This document shows, piece by piece, positions 8,779 through 16,770 of a DNA stretch of 64,000 bases. The notes beneath the pieces are model-generated. The model saw only the letters and a list, made by a program, of their open reading frames with translations. It did not search any database and had not been told where the DNA came from. This DNA is from Hamadaea tsunoensis DSM 44101 (lineage in GTDB: Bacteria; Actinomycetota; Actinomycetes; Mycobacteriales; Micromonosporaceae): contig NZ_AUAX01000005.1 in the NCBI RefSeq assembly GCF_000428945.1, positions 1 through 64,000 on the forward strand, written 5' to 3'. Position 1 is the first letter of the stretch. Every line of letters begins with the position of its first letter. The position numbers were made by a program, and so were the translations under genes.

Positions 8779-9473
8779 CGCGGCCGGCTCGTCAGCACCT
8801 CGGCGATCTGGCTGAGACCGTCCTCGCCGAGCACCAAGTCAGCGCCGGCGGCCCGCAGCCGGGCATGCCTTTCGAGGTTGCGGGCGAGACCGATGCACGC
8901 CACCCCCGCCGACCGGGCGGCCTCGACATCGGTCGCCGTGTCGCCGACCATGACCGCGTCGAACGGCAGGACATGCAGCTCGGCCAGCGCGCGCAGCAGC
9001 GAATACGGGTCCGGCTTCAGCAGATCCGGCCGACCGGCCGGCCGGCCGGCGATGGTGGTGACGTACTGGTCAAGATCGGCTTCTATGAGGTGCAGCAGGA
9101 TGGCAGCCTCAGAGTTGTTGCTGACAATCGCTACCGGCAACCCGGCTCGCGCGGCCGCGATGACCGCCTCGGCCGCGCCGGGCGTCGGCGTGGCGAGCTG
9201 AACGGCCTCGATCTCGGCGAGTGTGAGTGCCTCGTCAGCGCGCCGTACGAGTCCTTCATCTCCCGCTGTCGCTGCGAACCGCAAGACCGCCAGCGGATCT
9301 TTAGTCCGGACCACCTCGACGGACAGCTCGACACCGGCACCGGTCAGGACAGCACGTACGCGATCCGCCGCGACCTGGTCAGGCAGCGCCGAGAAGACCG
9401 AGCAGACGGGACCGTCGAAGTCGAAGAGGAGAGCGCGGGTGCCGTCGAGGGCTGGTCCGAGATCAGGATGCAC
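8775..9473 (-). CDS. HAD-family phosphatase
   Basis: This is a haloacid-dehalogenase-superfamily hydrolase of the phosphoglycolate-phosphatase-like subgroup. Visible motifs are DFDGPVCSVF (motif I, nucleophile and acid aspartates), VSNNS (motif II), the lysine in LKPDPYS (motif III) and GDTATDVEAA (motif IV). A helical cap lies between motifs I and II. The longest reading frame starts at 9524, but that would begin inside tRNA-Thr; the GTG at 9473 lies just clear of the tRNA, gives a 232-residue protein beginning just before motif I, and was preferred. It is followed by the overlapping kinase gene. The substrate is unknown. Confidence 0.87.
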   Translation of the reverse strand: MHPDLGPALDGTRALLFDFDGPVCSVFSALPDQVAADRVRAVLTGAGVELSVEVVRTKDPLAVLRFAATAGDEGLVRRADEALTLAEIEAVQLATPTPGAAEAVIAAARAGLPVAIVSNNSEAAILLHLIEADLDQYVTTIAGRPAGRPDLLKPDPYSLLRALAELHVLPFDAVMVGDTATDVEAARSAGVACIGLARNLERHARLRAAGADLVLGEDGLSQIAEVLTSRPR

Positions 9474-9497
9474 CGGCGGGACGAACCTCTCAGCCTG

Positions 9498-9570
9498 AGC
9501 CGCCTGCGGGACTCGAACCCGCAACCTTCCGATTACAAGTCGGGTGCGCTACCAATTGCGCCAAGGCGGC
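9498..9570 (-). tRNA. tRNA-Thr (anticodon TGT)
   Basis: On the minus strand the sequence folds as a standard cloverleaf. The seven-base acceptor stem GCCGCCT pairs with AGGCGGC, the D arm contains GCGCAATTGGTAGCGC, and the anticodon loop CTTGTAA reads ACA codons. The T arm is GCGGG TTCGAGT CCCGC, and the discriminator is T. No encoded CCA follows (the next bases are CAG). It is 73 nt long. It lies 24 bases before the chosen HAD gene start, on the same strand. Confidence 0.96.
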
Positions 9571-9704
9571 GAGCCGCGTTCCCGCGGCGATCACATGGTA
9601 CGCGAGCCCCTCCCCGTGCGCCCCTCCCCCCGCCCCGTATCGGGCAAACGGGACGCGAAGCACGTCAGGCGAGTGTGGGAGCCGTACCAAATCTTGATCC
9701 TGAC

Positions 9705-9734
9705 TTGGCAGGGCGGCGTACGCAGATTATGTTG
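9705..9734 (+). promoter_or_regulatory. Possible promoter of the sugar-import ATPase gene
   Basis: TTGGCA (9705-9710) and TATGTT (9729-9734) resemble housekeeping -35 and -10 boxes separated by 18 bases, about 83 bases before the ATG at 9817. This is sequence resemblance only. Confidence 0.35.
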
Positions 9735-9816
9735 GCTGCCAGGCCGGGTGACGTATGCCCGGAACCTTTTACTCGGATCGTCCGGCACGTTCCTGCCGGT
9801 GAAAGGATTCTTCTCC

Positions 9817-10908
9817 ATGGCTACGGTTTCCTACCGTAAGGCGACCCGGATCTACCCGGGTACGCAGAAGCCCGCGGTCGACGCGCTCGACCTCGAGATC
9901 CAGGACGGCGAGTTCCTCGTCCTCGTCGGCCCGTCGGGTTGTGGCAAGTCCACCAGCCTGCGGATGCTCGCCGGTCTTGAGGACGTCGACCAGGGCGGGA
10001 TCTACATCGACGACCGCGACGTCACCAACCTGCCCCCGAAGGCCCGTGACATCGCGATGGTCTTCCAGAACTACGCTCTCTACCCGCACATGACGGTGTA
10101 CGAGAACATGGCGTTCGCGCTCAAGCTGCGCAAGACCCCGAAGCACGAGATCGACGTCCGGGTCAAGAAGGCCGCGCAGATGCTGCAGCTGGAGGACTAC
10201 CTCGGCCGTAAGCCGAAGGCGCTGTCCGGCGGTCAGCGTCAGCGTGTCGCGATGGGTCGCGCCATCGTGCGTGAGCCGCAGGTCTTCCTCATGGACGAGC
10301 CGCTGTCGAACCTCGACGCCAAGCTGCGTGTCCAGACCCGTTCGCAGATCGCCGGCCTCCAGAAGGAGCTCGGCATCACGACGGTCTACGTCACGCACGA
10401 CCAGATCGAGGCCATGACCATGGGTCACCGCGTCGCGGTCATGCTCGACGGTGTCCTGCAGCAGGTGGCGAGCCCCCGTGAGCTCTACGACCGGCCGCAG
10501 AACGTCTTCGTCGCGGGCTTCATCGGCTCGCCGGCGATGAACATCAAGAAGGTTCAGCTGAACCAGGACGGCGCCGTCTTCGCGTCGCTGGTCCTGCCGC
10601 TCACCCGTGAGCAGCTGGCCGCCGCCCGCGCCGAGGGTGGCGACAACCAGGTGATCGTCGGGTTCCGGCCCGAGGACTGCGACCTGGTCAGCGCGAGCGA
10701 GGGTGGCCTGCCCATCGAGGTCGAGCTCGTCGAGGACCTGGGCGCCGAGGCCAACGTGTACGGCCACGCGGCGGTCAACGGCTCCAACGAGCGGTTCGTC
10801 GTGCGTACCGACCGTCGCCACATGCCCGACATGGGCGAGACGGTCTACATCAAGCCGCGCGTCGGCCAGCACCACGCGTTCAACGCCGCCACCGAGCAGC
10901 GCATCTAG
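9817..10908 (+). CDS. msiK: ABC sugar-importer ATPase, MsiK/UgpC type
   Basis: This ATP-binding subunit energises carbohydrate ABC importers at the inner face of the membrane. In actinomycetes one MsiK serves many importers whose loci lack their own ATPase. Motifs in order are Walker A GPSGCGKST, the Q-loop in MVFQNYALYPHMTV, signature LSGGQRQR, Walker B VFLMDEPLSNLDA and the switch histidine in YVTHDQIEAMTMG. A MalK-like regulatory/OB domain occupies residues from about 240. The length is 363 residues. ATG 9817 is preceded by AAAGGA. No permease or binding-protein gene is adjacent, which supports a shared ATPase. A strong hairpin terminator follows. The nag genes 10 kb away fit a role in chitin or cello-oligosaccharide use, but the partner importers are not in the window. 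Confidence 0.93.
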   Translation: MATVSYRKATRIYPGTQKPAVDALDLEIQDGEFLVLVGPSGCGKSTSLRMLAGLEDVDQGGIYIDDRDVTNLPPKARDIAMVFQNYALYPHMTVYENMAFALKLRKTPKHEIDVRVKKAAQMLQLEDYLGRKPKALSGGQRQRVAMGRAIVREPQVFLMDEPLSNLDAKLRVQTRSQIAGLQKELGITTVYVTHDQIEAMTMGHRVAVMLDGVLQQVASPRELYDRPQNVFVAGFIGSPAMNIKKVQLNQDGAVFASLVLPLTREQLAAARAEGGDNQVIVGFRPEDCDLVSASEGGLPIEVELVEDLGAEANVYGHAAVNGSNERFVVRTDRRHMPDMGETVYIKPRVGQHHAFNAATEQRI

Positions 10909-10921
10909 TTTTTCCTGTACG

Positions 10922-10957
10922 CGAAAAGGGCCCCGGCGGTTGCCGGGGCCCTTTTCG
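10922..10957. terminator. Bidirectional rho-independent terminator
   Basis: Arms CGAAAAGGGCCCCGGC (10922-10937) and GCCGGGGCCCTTTTCG (10942-10957) form a perfect 16-bp stem with a GGTT loop. A T-run ends the stem in both directions. It therefore serves both the sugar-import ATPase gene and the convergent secreted-protein gene. Confidence 0.93.
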
Positions 10958-10966
10958 GTGTGCGTA

Positions 10967-12856
10967 CTACTCGATCGGCAGCAGGCCGGCCAGGCTGCCG
11001 ACGACCGGCAGGCCGCGCAGGAGGGCCAGCGGGACGGGCAGCGAGCCGACGACGGGCAGGTCGCCGACGAGCGGCAGCTGCGCGAGGGTGTGCGACACGG
11101 GCAGCGCGCCCGTCGAGCCCATCGAGCCGAGCGAGCCGAGGAGCGGCAGGCCGCCTTCGGCACCGGTCGCCTCGGGCCGGGCCGACGGGTAGTCGGCGTC
11201 CTCGCCGGCGATCGGCCGGTCGGTCTCCGCGTGCCGGGCGGCCGTACGCGCGGTGGCGTGCGGGGCGACCCGGGTGACGGAGGTCGGCAGCGCGCCGAGC
11301 GGCATGGCGGTGCTCATGCCGGGGGCCGGCAGGGTGGTGGGCTGGGCGGCCGCGCCACCGAGCAGGCCACCGGTGATGCCGCCGAGGGGCGAGGAACCGC
11401 CGGTGAGGCCGCCGGTCAGCCCGCCGAGGGGGGAGGAGCCGCCCGTGAGGCCGCCGGTCAGGCCGCTGGTGAGACCGCCCAGCGGGGAGTCGCCGCCGGT
11501 GAGGCCGCCGAGCAGGCCGCCGTCGCCGCCGCCGAGCAGGTCGCCGACCACCGGCAGGTTGCCGACGACCGGCAGGCCGCCGCCGCCCTGGCCGTTGCTG
11601 ATCAGGCCCCGGTTGAGGACCTGGTTGACGACCGGCAGGCTGTCGAGGCTCGGCAGGCCCTGGTTGTCGAGGACCGAACCGACCAGCGGCAGCTTCTGCG
11701 CGATGTTGCCGACGACGATGAGCTTGCCGAGGCCGGAGTCGCCGAGCATCGGGCCGACGAGCGGCAGCTGGTCGACGACCGGCAGGGCCTCGGTCGCGCT
11801 CTCGGTGCTGACGGGCATGCCGAACTGAGCCGGGTCCTGTACGGGCGTCGCGGTGGTGCCGCCGGCCGGGCCGACCCAGTTGACGGCCACGTTCGGGTTG
11901 TCGGCGAAGAACTGCGACTGGTCGGTGCCGTCGTCCGTGAGGTCGCTGTCGTCGGACAGGGCCGCCAGGTCGTCCGCGGACAGCCCGGCGAGGTCGTCGG
12001 CGGTCAGGCCGAGCTGCGACGGGTCGAACGCGTTCGGGTCGCCGGCCGGCGCGAACTGCGACGGGTCCGACACCGGGGTCATGCCGGTCGAGGCCTTGGC
12101 CATCGCCTGCGCGATCATCGACGGCACGAGGTCCTGCGCCGCCTGGCTGACCTGCTTGGCGGTCTGCGGGTCGAGGTCGGCGGGCAGGCCGGTGTTCGTC
12201 TGCACGTTGGGGCTGCCGTTGGTCAGGCCGGTCTGCGTGAACTGGGGCGTGGTCGCCGCCGGGGCGGTCGCGCCCTGGGCCGCGTCGCCGCCGGTCAGCT
12301 TGCCGGTGAGGCCGCCGAGCAGGCCGCCCGCGGGGCTGTCGCCGCCGGTCAGCCCGCCGAGCAGGCCGCCCTTGTCGGAGCCGCCGAGCAGGTCGCCGCC
12401 GGTGAGGCCGCCGAGCAGGCCGCCGGTGGCGTCCGTCTCGCTGGCGGCACCCGCGCCGCCGGTCAGGTTGCCGGTGACCCCGCCGACGAGCGACAGCGGG
12501 CTGCCCGAGCCGGTGAGGCCGCCGAGCATGCCGGTCAGGCCGCTGCCGCCGGTCAGGCCGCCGGTGAGGCCGTCGAGCGCCGGCAGGAACTCGGGCCGGC
12601 CGTCGTTGGCGCGCAGCTGGAGCGGGCCGGCCGCGGTGGTGTCCGCGCCGGCGCCCGACAGGTCAGCGGAGAGCCCGAGGTCGCTCAGCCCACTCGTGGG
12701 GGAGAAGACGCCGGCCAGCAGTCCCTGCAGGGCCTGGGGGTCGGCCTGGGGCGCCGCCGCGGCGTCCTGGGCGTATGCGGCGCCGCCGAGCATCAGAATC
12801 CCGCTCGCGACCCCGACGGTGCTGACGGCGCGATAGAGCCACTTGTTCATGTCCAT
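10967..12856 (-). CDS. Large repetitive secreted protein with GLTGG and LPVVG repeats
   Basis: I do not recognise a named family. The 629-residue protein starts MDMNKWLYRAVSTVG with a hydrophobic signal segment and a likely AYAQD cleavage site near residue 30. It has two kinds of low-complexity repeat. One is glycine-rich (GLLGGLTGG, SPLGGLTGGLTGG) at about residues 88-175 and 430-515. The other is built on LPVVG/LPLVG units (LPVVGNLPVVGDLLGG, LPLVGDLPVVGSL) at about residues 365-445 and at the C-terminus. No enzymatic motif, cysteine pattern, sortase signal or membrane anchor is visible. The hydrophobic repeats suggest a surface or matrix protein. Start codons at 12856 and 12850 are both possible and neither has a good ribosome site. 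The repeats are also direct DNA repeats, so length may vary among strains. Confidence 0.8.
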   Translation of the reverse strand: MDMNKWLYRAVSTVGVASGILMLGGAAYAQDAAAAPQADPQALQGLLAGVFSPTSGLSDLGLSADLSGAGADTTAAGPLQLRANDGRPEFLPALDGLTGGLTGGSGLTGMLGGLTGSGSPLSLVGGVTGNLTGGAGAASETDATGGLLGGLTGGDLLGGSDKGGLLGGLTGGDSPAGGLLGGLTGKLTGGDAAQGATAPAATTPQFTQTGLTNGSPNVQTNTGLPADLDPQTAKQVSQAAQDLVPSMIAQAMAKASTGMTPVSDPSQFAPAGDPNAFDPSQLGLTADDLAGLSADDLAALSDDSDLTDDGTDQSQFFADNPNVAVNWVGPAGGTTATPVQDPAQFGMPVSTESATEALPVVDQLPLVGPMLGDSGLGKLIVVGNIAQKLPLVGSVLDNQGLPSLDSLPVVNQVLNRGLISNGQGGGGLPVVGNLPVVGDLLGGGDGGLLGGLTGGDSPLGGLTSGLTGGLTGGSSPLGGLTGGLTGGSSPLGGITGGLLGGAAAQPTTLPAPGMSTAMPLGALPTSVTRVAPHATARTAARHAETDRPIAGEDADYPSARPEATGAEGGLPLLGSLGSMGSTGALPVSHTLAQLPLVGDLPVVGSLPVPLALLRGLPVVGSLAGLLPIE

Positions 12857-13015
12857 CCATTCGCTTTAGACCGGTGCACGGAAGCTGGTCCGGTTGCAGT
12901 CGTCCAGTCAACCAACGACTAACTCGGGCAAATCGTTCTGCACGGGCACGTATCGCGTCTCGGGCGTACCGGGCCGGGCAAGATCCAACGGGCGGATGGT
13001 CGATACGATGCGGCC

Positions 13016-14773
13016 GTGACCCCCTCACAGTCACTGCCCCCGTTCAGCCGCGGTGTCCCGAAGATCCTGGAGGCGCTGCGGCCCGGCCAACGCGGCGCCC
13101 GTGACCACTACGTCGTCTGCGGCGCCAACGCGCTGACCTACCGGCTCGTCGAGGAGCTCAGTCAGCGGTACGCGGCCGCCGTCACCGTGATCATGACGGA
13201 GCGGCAGCGGCGTACCGGGCGGGATTTCACGGAGCTGCCGGGCGTACGCGTGCTCGCGGCCGAGCGCCTCGACGACAAGGTGTTCCTGGCGGCGGGGCTG
13301 TCGCACGCGGCCGGGCTGGCGCTGACCGAGCAGGACGATGTCGGCAACATCCACGCCGCCATGCGGGCCGAGGAGCTCAACGGCCGGCTGCGGATCGTGG
13401 TACGCGTCTTCAACCTGAGCCTGGGCATGCGCGTACGCCAGCTGTTCCGGGACTGTGCGGTGATCTCCGATTCGGCCATCGCCGTACCGGCGTTCGTGCA
13501 GGCCGCCCTGGGTGACGGCGCACCGGCCTATTTCCGCTTCGCCGGCCGTACGCTCTACGCCACGCACCGCACGGAGGTCGCCGAGCGGGACGTCGTCTGC
13601 GGACTGTCCCGGACGGCCCCCGACGGTACGCCGGAAGTGCTCCCGTTCGACCATGGTTCCGCCGACGTCGTCCTCGCGGTGGCGCACGGCGAGAAGTCCG
13701 TCGACGGCCGCGTACGCAGGCGGCGCCGCCGGTCGTGGACGTTCGGCGCGCTGCTGCGCTTCCTGCGCGGCGGGATGAGCCGGGGCCTGCGGATCGGCCT
13801 CGCGGTCACGTTCGCGGTGCTGGTGGCGGGTGGGATCAGCCTGACCCTGGCGAACCACGAGTCCGCCTGGGCCGGCGTCTACGAGACGCTGCTGACCGCC
13901 TTCTCCGGCGCCGATGCCAGCAAGAGCGTCTGGACGCAGGTCAGCCAGCTCGTCGTCACCGTGTCCGGCATGGCGCTCGTCCCGCTGATCACCGCCGTGG
14001 TCGTGGAGGGCCTGGTCAACGCGAAGCTGGCGTTCACCTCCGGCCGAGTCCTGGACCACTACGAGGATCACGTGGTCGTGGTCGGCCTCGGCAACGTCGG
14101 TACGCGGATCATCCGCAGTCTGCGCGATCTCGGCGTACCCGTGATCGCCATCGACAAGAGCGAGGACGCACGGGGCGTGGCCATCGCCCGTGAGCTGGAG
14201 ATACCGCTGGTCATCGGGGACGCGAGCCGCGAGGAGACGCTACGGAGGGCGTCGGTGCAGTCGTGCCGGGCGCTGGTGATCGTCTCGACCGACGACGTGG
14301 TGAACCTGGAGACGGCGCTGAACGGCCGCGCGCTGCGGCCGGGTCTCAAGATCGTCATGCGGCTGTTCGACTCGGACCTGGCCGAGCGGATCCAGCAGAC
14401 CTTCAGCATCGCGACCACGCGCAGCGTGTCGGCGATCGCCGCGCCGGCGTTCGCGGCGGCGCTGATGGAACGCGAGGTCCTCGCGACCATCCCGATCGGC
14501 CGGCGCGTGCTGCTGGTGGCCGACGTGGTGGTGGCGCCCGGATCGAGCCTCGACGGGGAGCCGGTCACCGCCGCGACCATCGACGGGCTGGCCCGGGTGA
14601 TCGCCGTCGGCGGGCTCGGCGAGCCGCGGCCGCGGTGGTCGCCGCCGGATGATCAGGTTCTCGTGGCGCACGACCGGGTCACCGTGGTCGTGACCCGCGC
14701 CGGCCTCAGCCGGCTGCTACGGCTGGCCGCAACCGACGCCACCGGGCCGATACCCGCCGGACCGTCGCGCTGA
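13016..14773 (+). CDS. CASTOR/POLLUX-like ion channel with two NAD-binding domains
   Basis: The 585-residue membrane protein has an N-terminal TrkA-N/RCK-like domain (HYVVCGANALTYRLVEEL, residues about 25-200). Hydrophobic segments follow near residues 260-280 (LRIGLAVTFAVLVAGG) and 305-335 (SQLVVTVSGMALVPLI), with the pore-loop-like GADASKSVWTQ between them. A second RCK-like domain starts HVVVVGLGNVGTRII near residue 355. This order matches bacterial relatives of plant CASTOR/POLLUX channels rather than simple TrkA proteins. The pore loop lacks the potassium-filter GYG, so ion selectivity is uncertain. It starts with GTG 13016 and overlaps the convergent phospholipase gene by 68 bases. Confidence 0.85.
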   Translation: MTPSQSLPPFSRGVPKILEALRPGQRGARDHYVVCGANALTYRLVEELSQRYAAAVTVIMTERQRRTGRDFTELPGVRVLAAERLDDKVFLAAGLSHAAGLALTEQDDVGNIHAAMRAEELNGRLRIVVRVFNLSLGMRVRQLFRDCAVISDSAIAVPAFVQAALGDGAPAYFRFAGRTLYATHRTEVAERDVVCGLSRTAPDGTPEVLPFDHGSADVVLAVAHGEKSVDGRVRRRRRRSWTFGALLRFLRGGMSRGLRIGLAVTFAVLVAGGISLTLANHESAWAGVYETLLTAFSGADASKSVWTQVSQLVVTVSGMALVPLITAVVVEGLVNAKLAFTSGRVLDHYEDHVVVVGLGNVGTRIIRSLRDLGVPVIAIDKSEDARGVAIARELEIPLVIGDASREETLRRASVQSCRALVIVSTDDVVNLETALNGRALRPGLKIVMRLFDSDLAERIQQTFSIATTRSVSAIAAPAFAAALMEREVLATIPIGRRVLLVADVVVAPGSSLDGEPVTAATIDGLARVIAVGGLGEPRPRWSPPDDQVLVAHDRVTVVVTRAGLSRLLRLAATDATGPIPAGPSR

Positions 14774-15359
14774 CCGCCACGACCAGGCCCGCACAGACCA
14801 GCAATCCCAATCCGGCCGTACGCACCAGGCCGCTCTTGTCGATCGGCGGCCCGGACATCTGCCGCCACGAGTTGAACGTGACCCCGGCCGCGAACACCTC
14901 GACGGTCGCGGAGCAGGCCGCGTACTCGCTGCCGGACGTGGTCCGGTCGCACTGCGAGTGCAGGTCGGCGACCAGCCGGTTGTCGATCACCGTACGCGCG
15001 TCGGTGTTCAGCGGCTCGCCCCGGCGCATCGCGTACCGGAGCAGGTCGTAGCCGTAGTCGTGGGCCTTGCACGCGGTGTCGAAGGCGAACGGGCGGCCCT
15101 CACCGGGCACCGAGCAGAACCCGTCCGGATTCACCGTACGCAGTTCGCCGTCGTCGAGCCGGGCGGTGACCGGGGTGTACCCCATCACCTGCGCGAAGTC
15201 GGCCGGCACCGCGGCCTGGCCGGACGCGGTGAGCGCCCGGATCGCGTCGGTCGCCGCGACGTCCGGCACGGTGGTCGCCGCCGGGGCCGGGGCCACGATC
15301 AGAACCGTGCTCAAGACCGCGCCGAGCACAGCGGCGAGCCACACCTTGCGTCGAGCCAC
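14706..15359 (-). CDS. Secreted prokaryotic phospholipase A2
   Basis: The 217-residue protein has a signal peptide (MARRKVWLAAVLGAVLSTVL, likely cut near APAPA). It then carries the prokaryotic PLA2 catalytic signature around DTACKAHDYGYDLLRY, with the His-Asp pair that activates water, and cysteines (GFCSVPGEG, CDRTTSG, CSATVEVF) for the conserved disulfides. This family releases fatty acid from the sn-2 position of phospholipids, usually with calcium, outside the cell. A hydrophobic segment near residues 185-205 (LLVCAGLVVAVSATV) could anchor the C-terminus, which is unusual for a fully secreted PLA2. Its 3' end overlaps the channel gene antisense. Confidence 0.87.
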   Translation of the reverse strand: MARRKVWLAAVLGAVLSTVLIVAPAPAATTVPDVAATDAIRALTASGQAAVPADFAQVMGYTPVTARLDDGELRTVNPDGFCSVPGEGRPFAFDTACKAHDYGYDLLRYAMRRGEPLNTDARTVIDNRLVADLHSQCDRTTSGSEYAACSATVEVFAAGVTFNSWRQMSGPPIDKSGLVRTAGLGLLVCAGLVVAVSATVRRVSARWRRLRPAVAAG

Positions 15360-15470
15360 GCGGCCGTCCCCTCGGTTCCCGGGGACGTCCCCGAACAGCG
15401 GATTGGCTGGTCACAGTACCTAACGCCATTGTGCATTCCCGGGTGATGTGACCTGTGCCACCTGGGAAAA

Positions 15471-16679
15471 TCACTCCGGGTCGTAGCCGAGGATCGCCTG
15501 CTCGTCCGGGCGGTGGACGAGGACGTCGTTGAGGAACGACTGGACGGCCGGTGCCAGGCCGACGTCCCGGCCGGCCTGCTCCGACAGCCGGAACCGGTGC
15601 TCGATGACCTGCACGAACAGCTCCGGCGGCTCCAGTTTCCGGCGCAGCTGGGCGGGGACCGCCCGGATGACCGGCTCGAAGACCTCGGTGAGCCAGCGGT
15701 GGGCGGCCTCGGTCTCGTCGGCCAGATCCGACTCCACCCGGTACGCGTCCAGGTCGTTGAGCAGCGCCCGGGCCTGGTTCTCCTCGGCGTCCAGGCCGGT
15801 CAGGCGCAGCAGGCGGCGGCTGTGGTGGCCGGCGTCGACGACCTTCGGGCGGACCCGGACCTGGTTGTCGATCACCGACATCGTCACCTCCTCGACGTCG
15901 AAGCCCATCTCGTTGAGGCGCCGGATCCGGCGGTCGATCTGGCGGCGGGTGTCGGCGTCGACCTTCTCCTCGTAGGTGACCTCGTGCCAGAGCTTCTCGT
16001 AACGGCGTACGACCTCGTCGGAGACCTGCTCGGGGTCGATCGCCTCGTGCAGGTAGCCGGCGGCCTGCAGGTCCAGCGACTCGCCGAAGATGTTGGTCCG
16101 GGCGATCTCCAGGTCCTCGTCCCGCTGGCCGTTGGACAGCCGCAGGTGCAGCGCCCCCGTCTCGGCGTCCACCAGGTACGCGGCGAACGCCCCGGCGTCC
16201 CGGCGGAACAGCGTGTTCGACAGCGAGCAGTCGCCCCAGAAGAAGCCCATCAGGTGCATGCGTACGAGGAGGGCGGCGAGCGCGTCCAGCAGGCGGTTCA
16301 TCGTCTCGGGGCGCAGCGTGTGCGAGAACACGGCCCGGTAGGGCAGCGAGAACTGGAGGTGGCGGGTCACCAGCACGGGTTCGAGCGGCTCACCGTCCTC
16401 GGTCACCCGGTCGGCCACGATCGCGACCGCCTCCACGGCCGGCGCGCCGAGCCGTTCCAGCGCTCGGAGCAGGTCGTACTCGCGTTCGGCGATGCGCTCG
16501 CGGGTCTCCTTGACGGCGTAGACGACGCCGTCCATGCGTACGAAGCGCACCACGTGCCGCGAGATGCCTTGCGGCAGCGCGACGAGGTGATCGGCCGGCC
16601 AGTCCTCCAGTGGAGTGCTCCACGGCAGGTCGAGCAGGGCGGGGTCGACAAGGGCGGAAGTGATGCGCACGGGTGTCAT
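15471..16679 (-). CDS. DUF4032 protein with kinase-like fold
   Basis: The 402-residue cytosolic protein shows a lipopolysaccharide-kinase/protein-kinase-like N-terminal half: VYAVKETRERIAEREYDLL fits the ATP-lysine strand and following helix, and HLMGFFWGDCSLSNTLF fits the catalytic loop with Asp and Asn. The second half, from about residue 210 (VSDEVVRRYEKLWHEV), corresponds to DUF4032, common in actinobacteria and of unknown role. ATG 16679 gives MTPVRITSALVDPALLDLPW; the frame stays open further upstream into the divergent protease promoter, which is probably noncoding. Whether it phosphorylates anything cannot be told from sequence. Confidence 0.85.
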   Translation of the reverse strand: MTPVRITSALVDPALLDLPWSTPLEDWPADHLVALPQGISRHVVRFVRMDGVVYAVKETRERIAEREYDLLRALERLGAPAVEAVAIVADRVTEDGEPLEPVLVTRHLQFSLPYRAVFSHTLRPETMNRLLDALAALLVRMHLMGFFWGDCSLSNTLFRRDAGAFAAYLVDAETGALHLRLSNGQRDEDLEIARTNIFGESLDLQAAGYLHEAIDPEQVSDEVVRRYEKLWHEVTYEEKVDADTRRQIDRRIRRLNEMGFDVEEVTMSVIDNQVRVRPKVVDAGHHSRRLLRLTGLDAEENQARALLNDLDAYRVESDLADETEAAHRWLTEVFEPVIRAVPAQLRRKLEPPELFVQVIEHRFRLSEQAGRDVGLAPAVQSFLNDVLVHRPDEQAILGYDPE

Positions 16680-16770
16680 CCTGTCGGATTCCCGTACGCG
16701 TCGCGAGTAGATCGTGGCTCGTTGCACAACCTGCGGGAAATACCTGCCTCGACCCTTGGGAGGTAAACCG

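Noticed and set aside
9474..9524. Upstream extension of the HAD gene to 9524
   Set aside because: The extension would start inside tRNA-Thr; GTG 9473 avoids it and keeps the whole domain.
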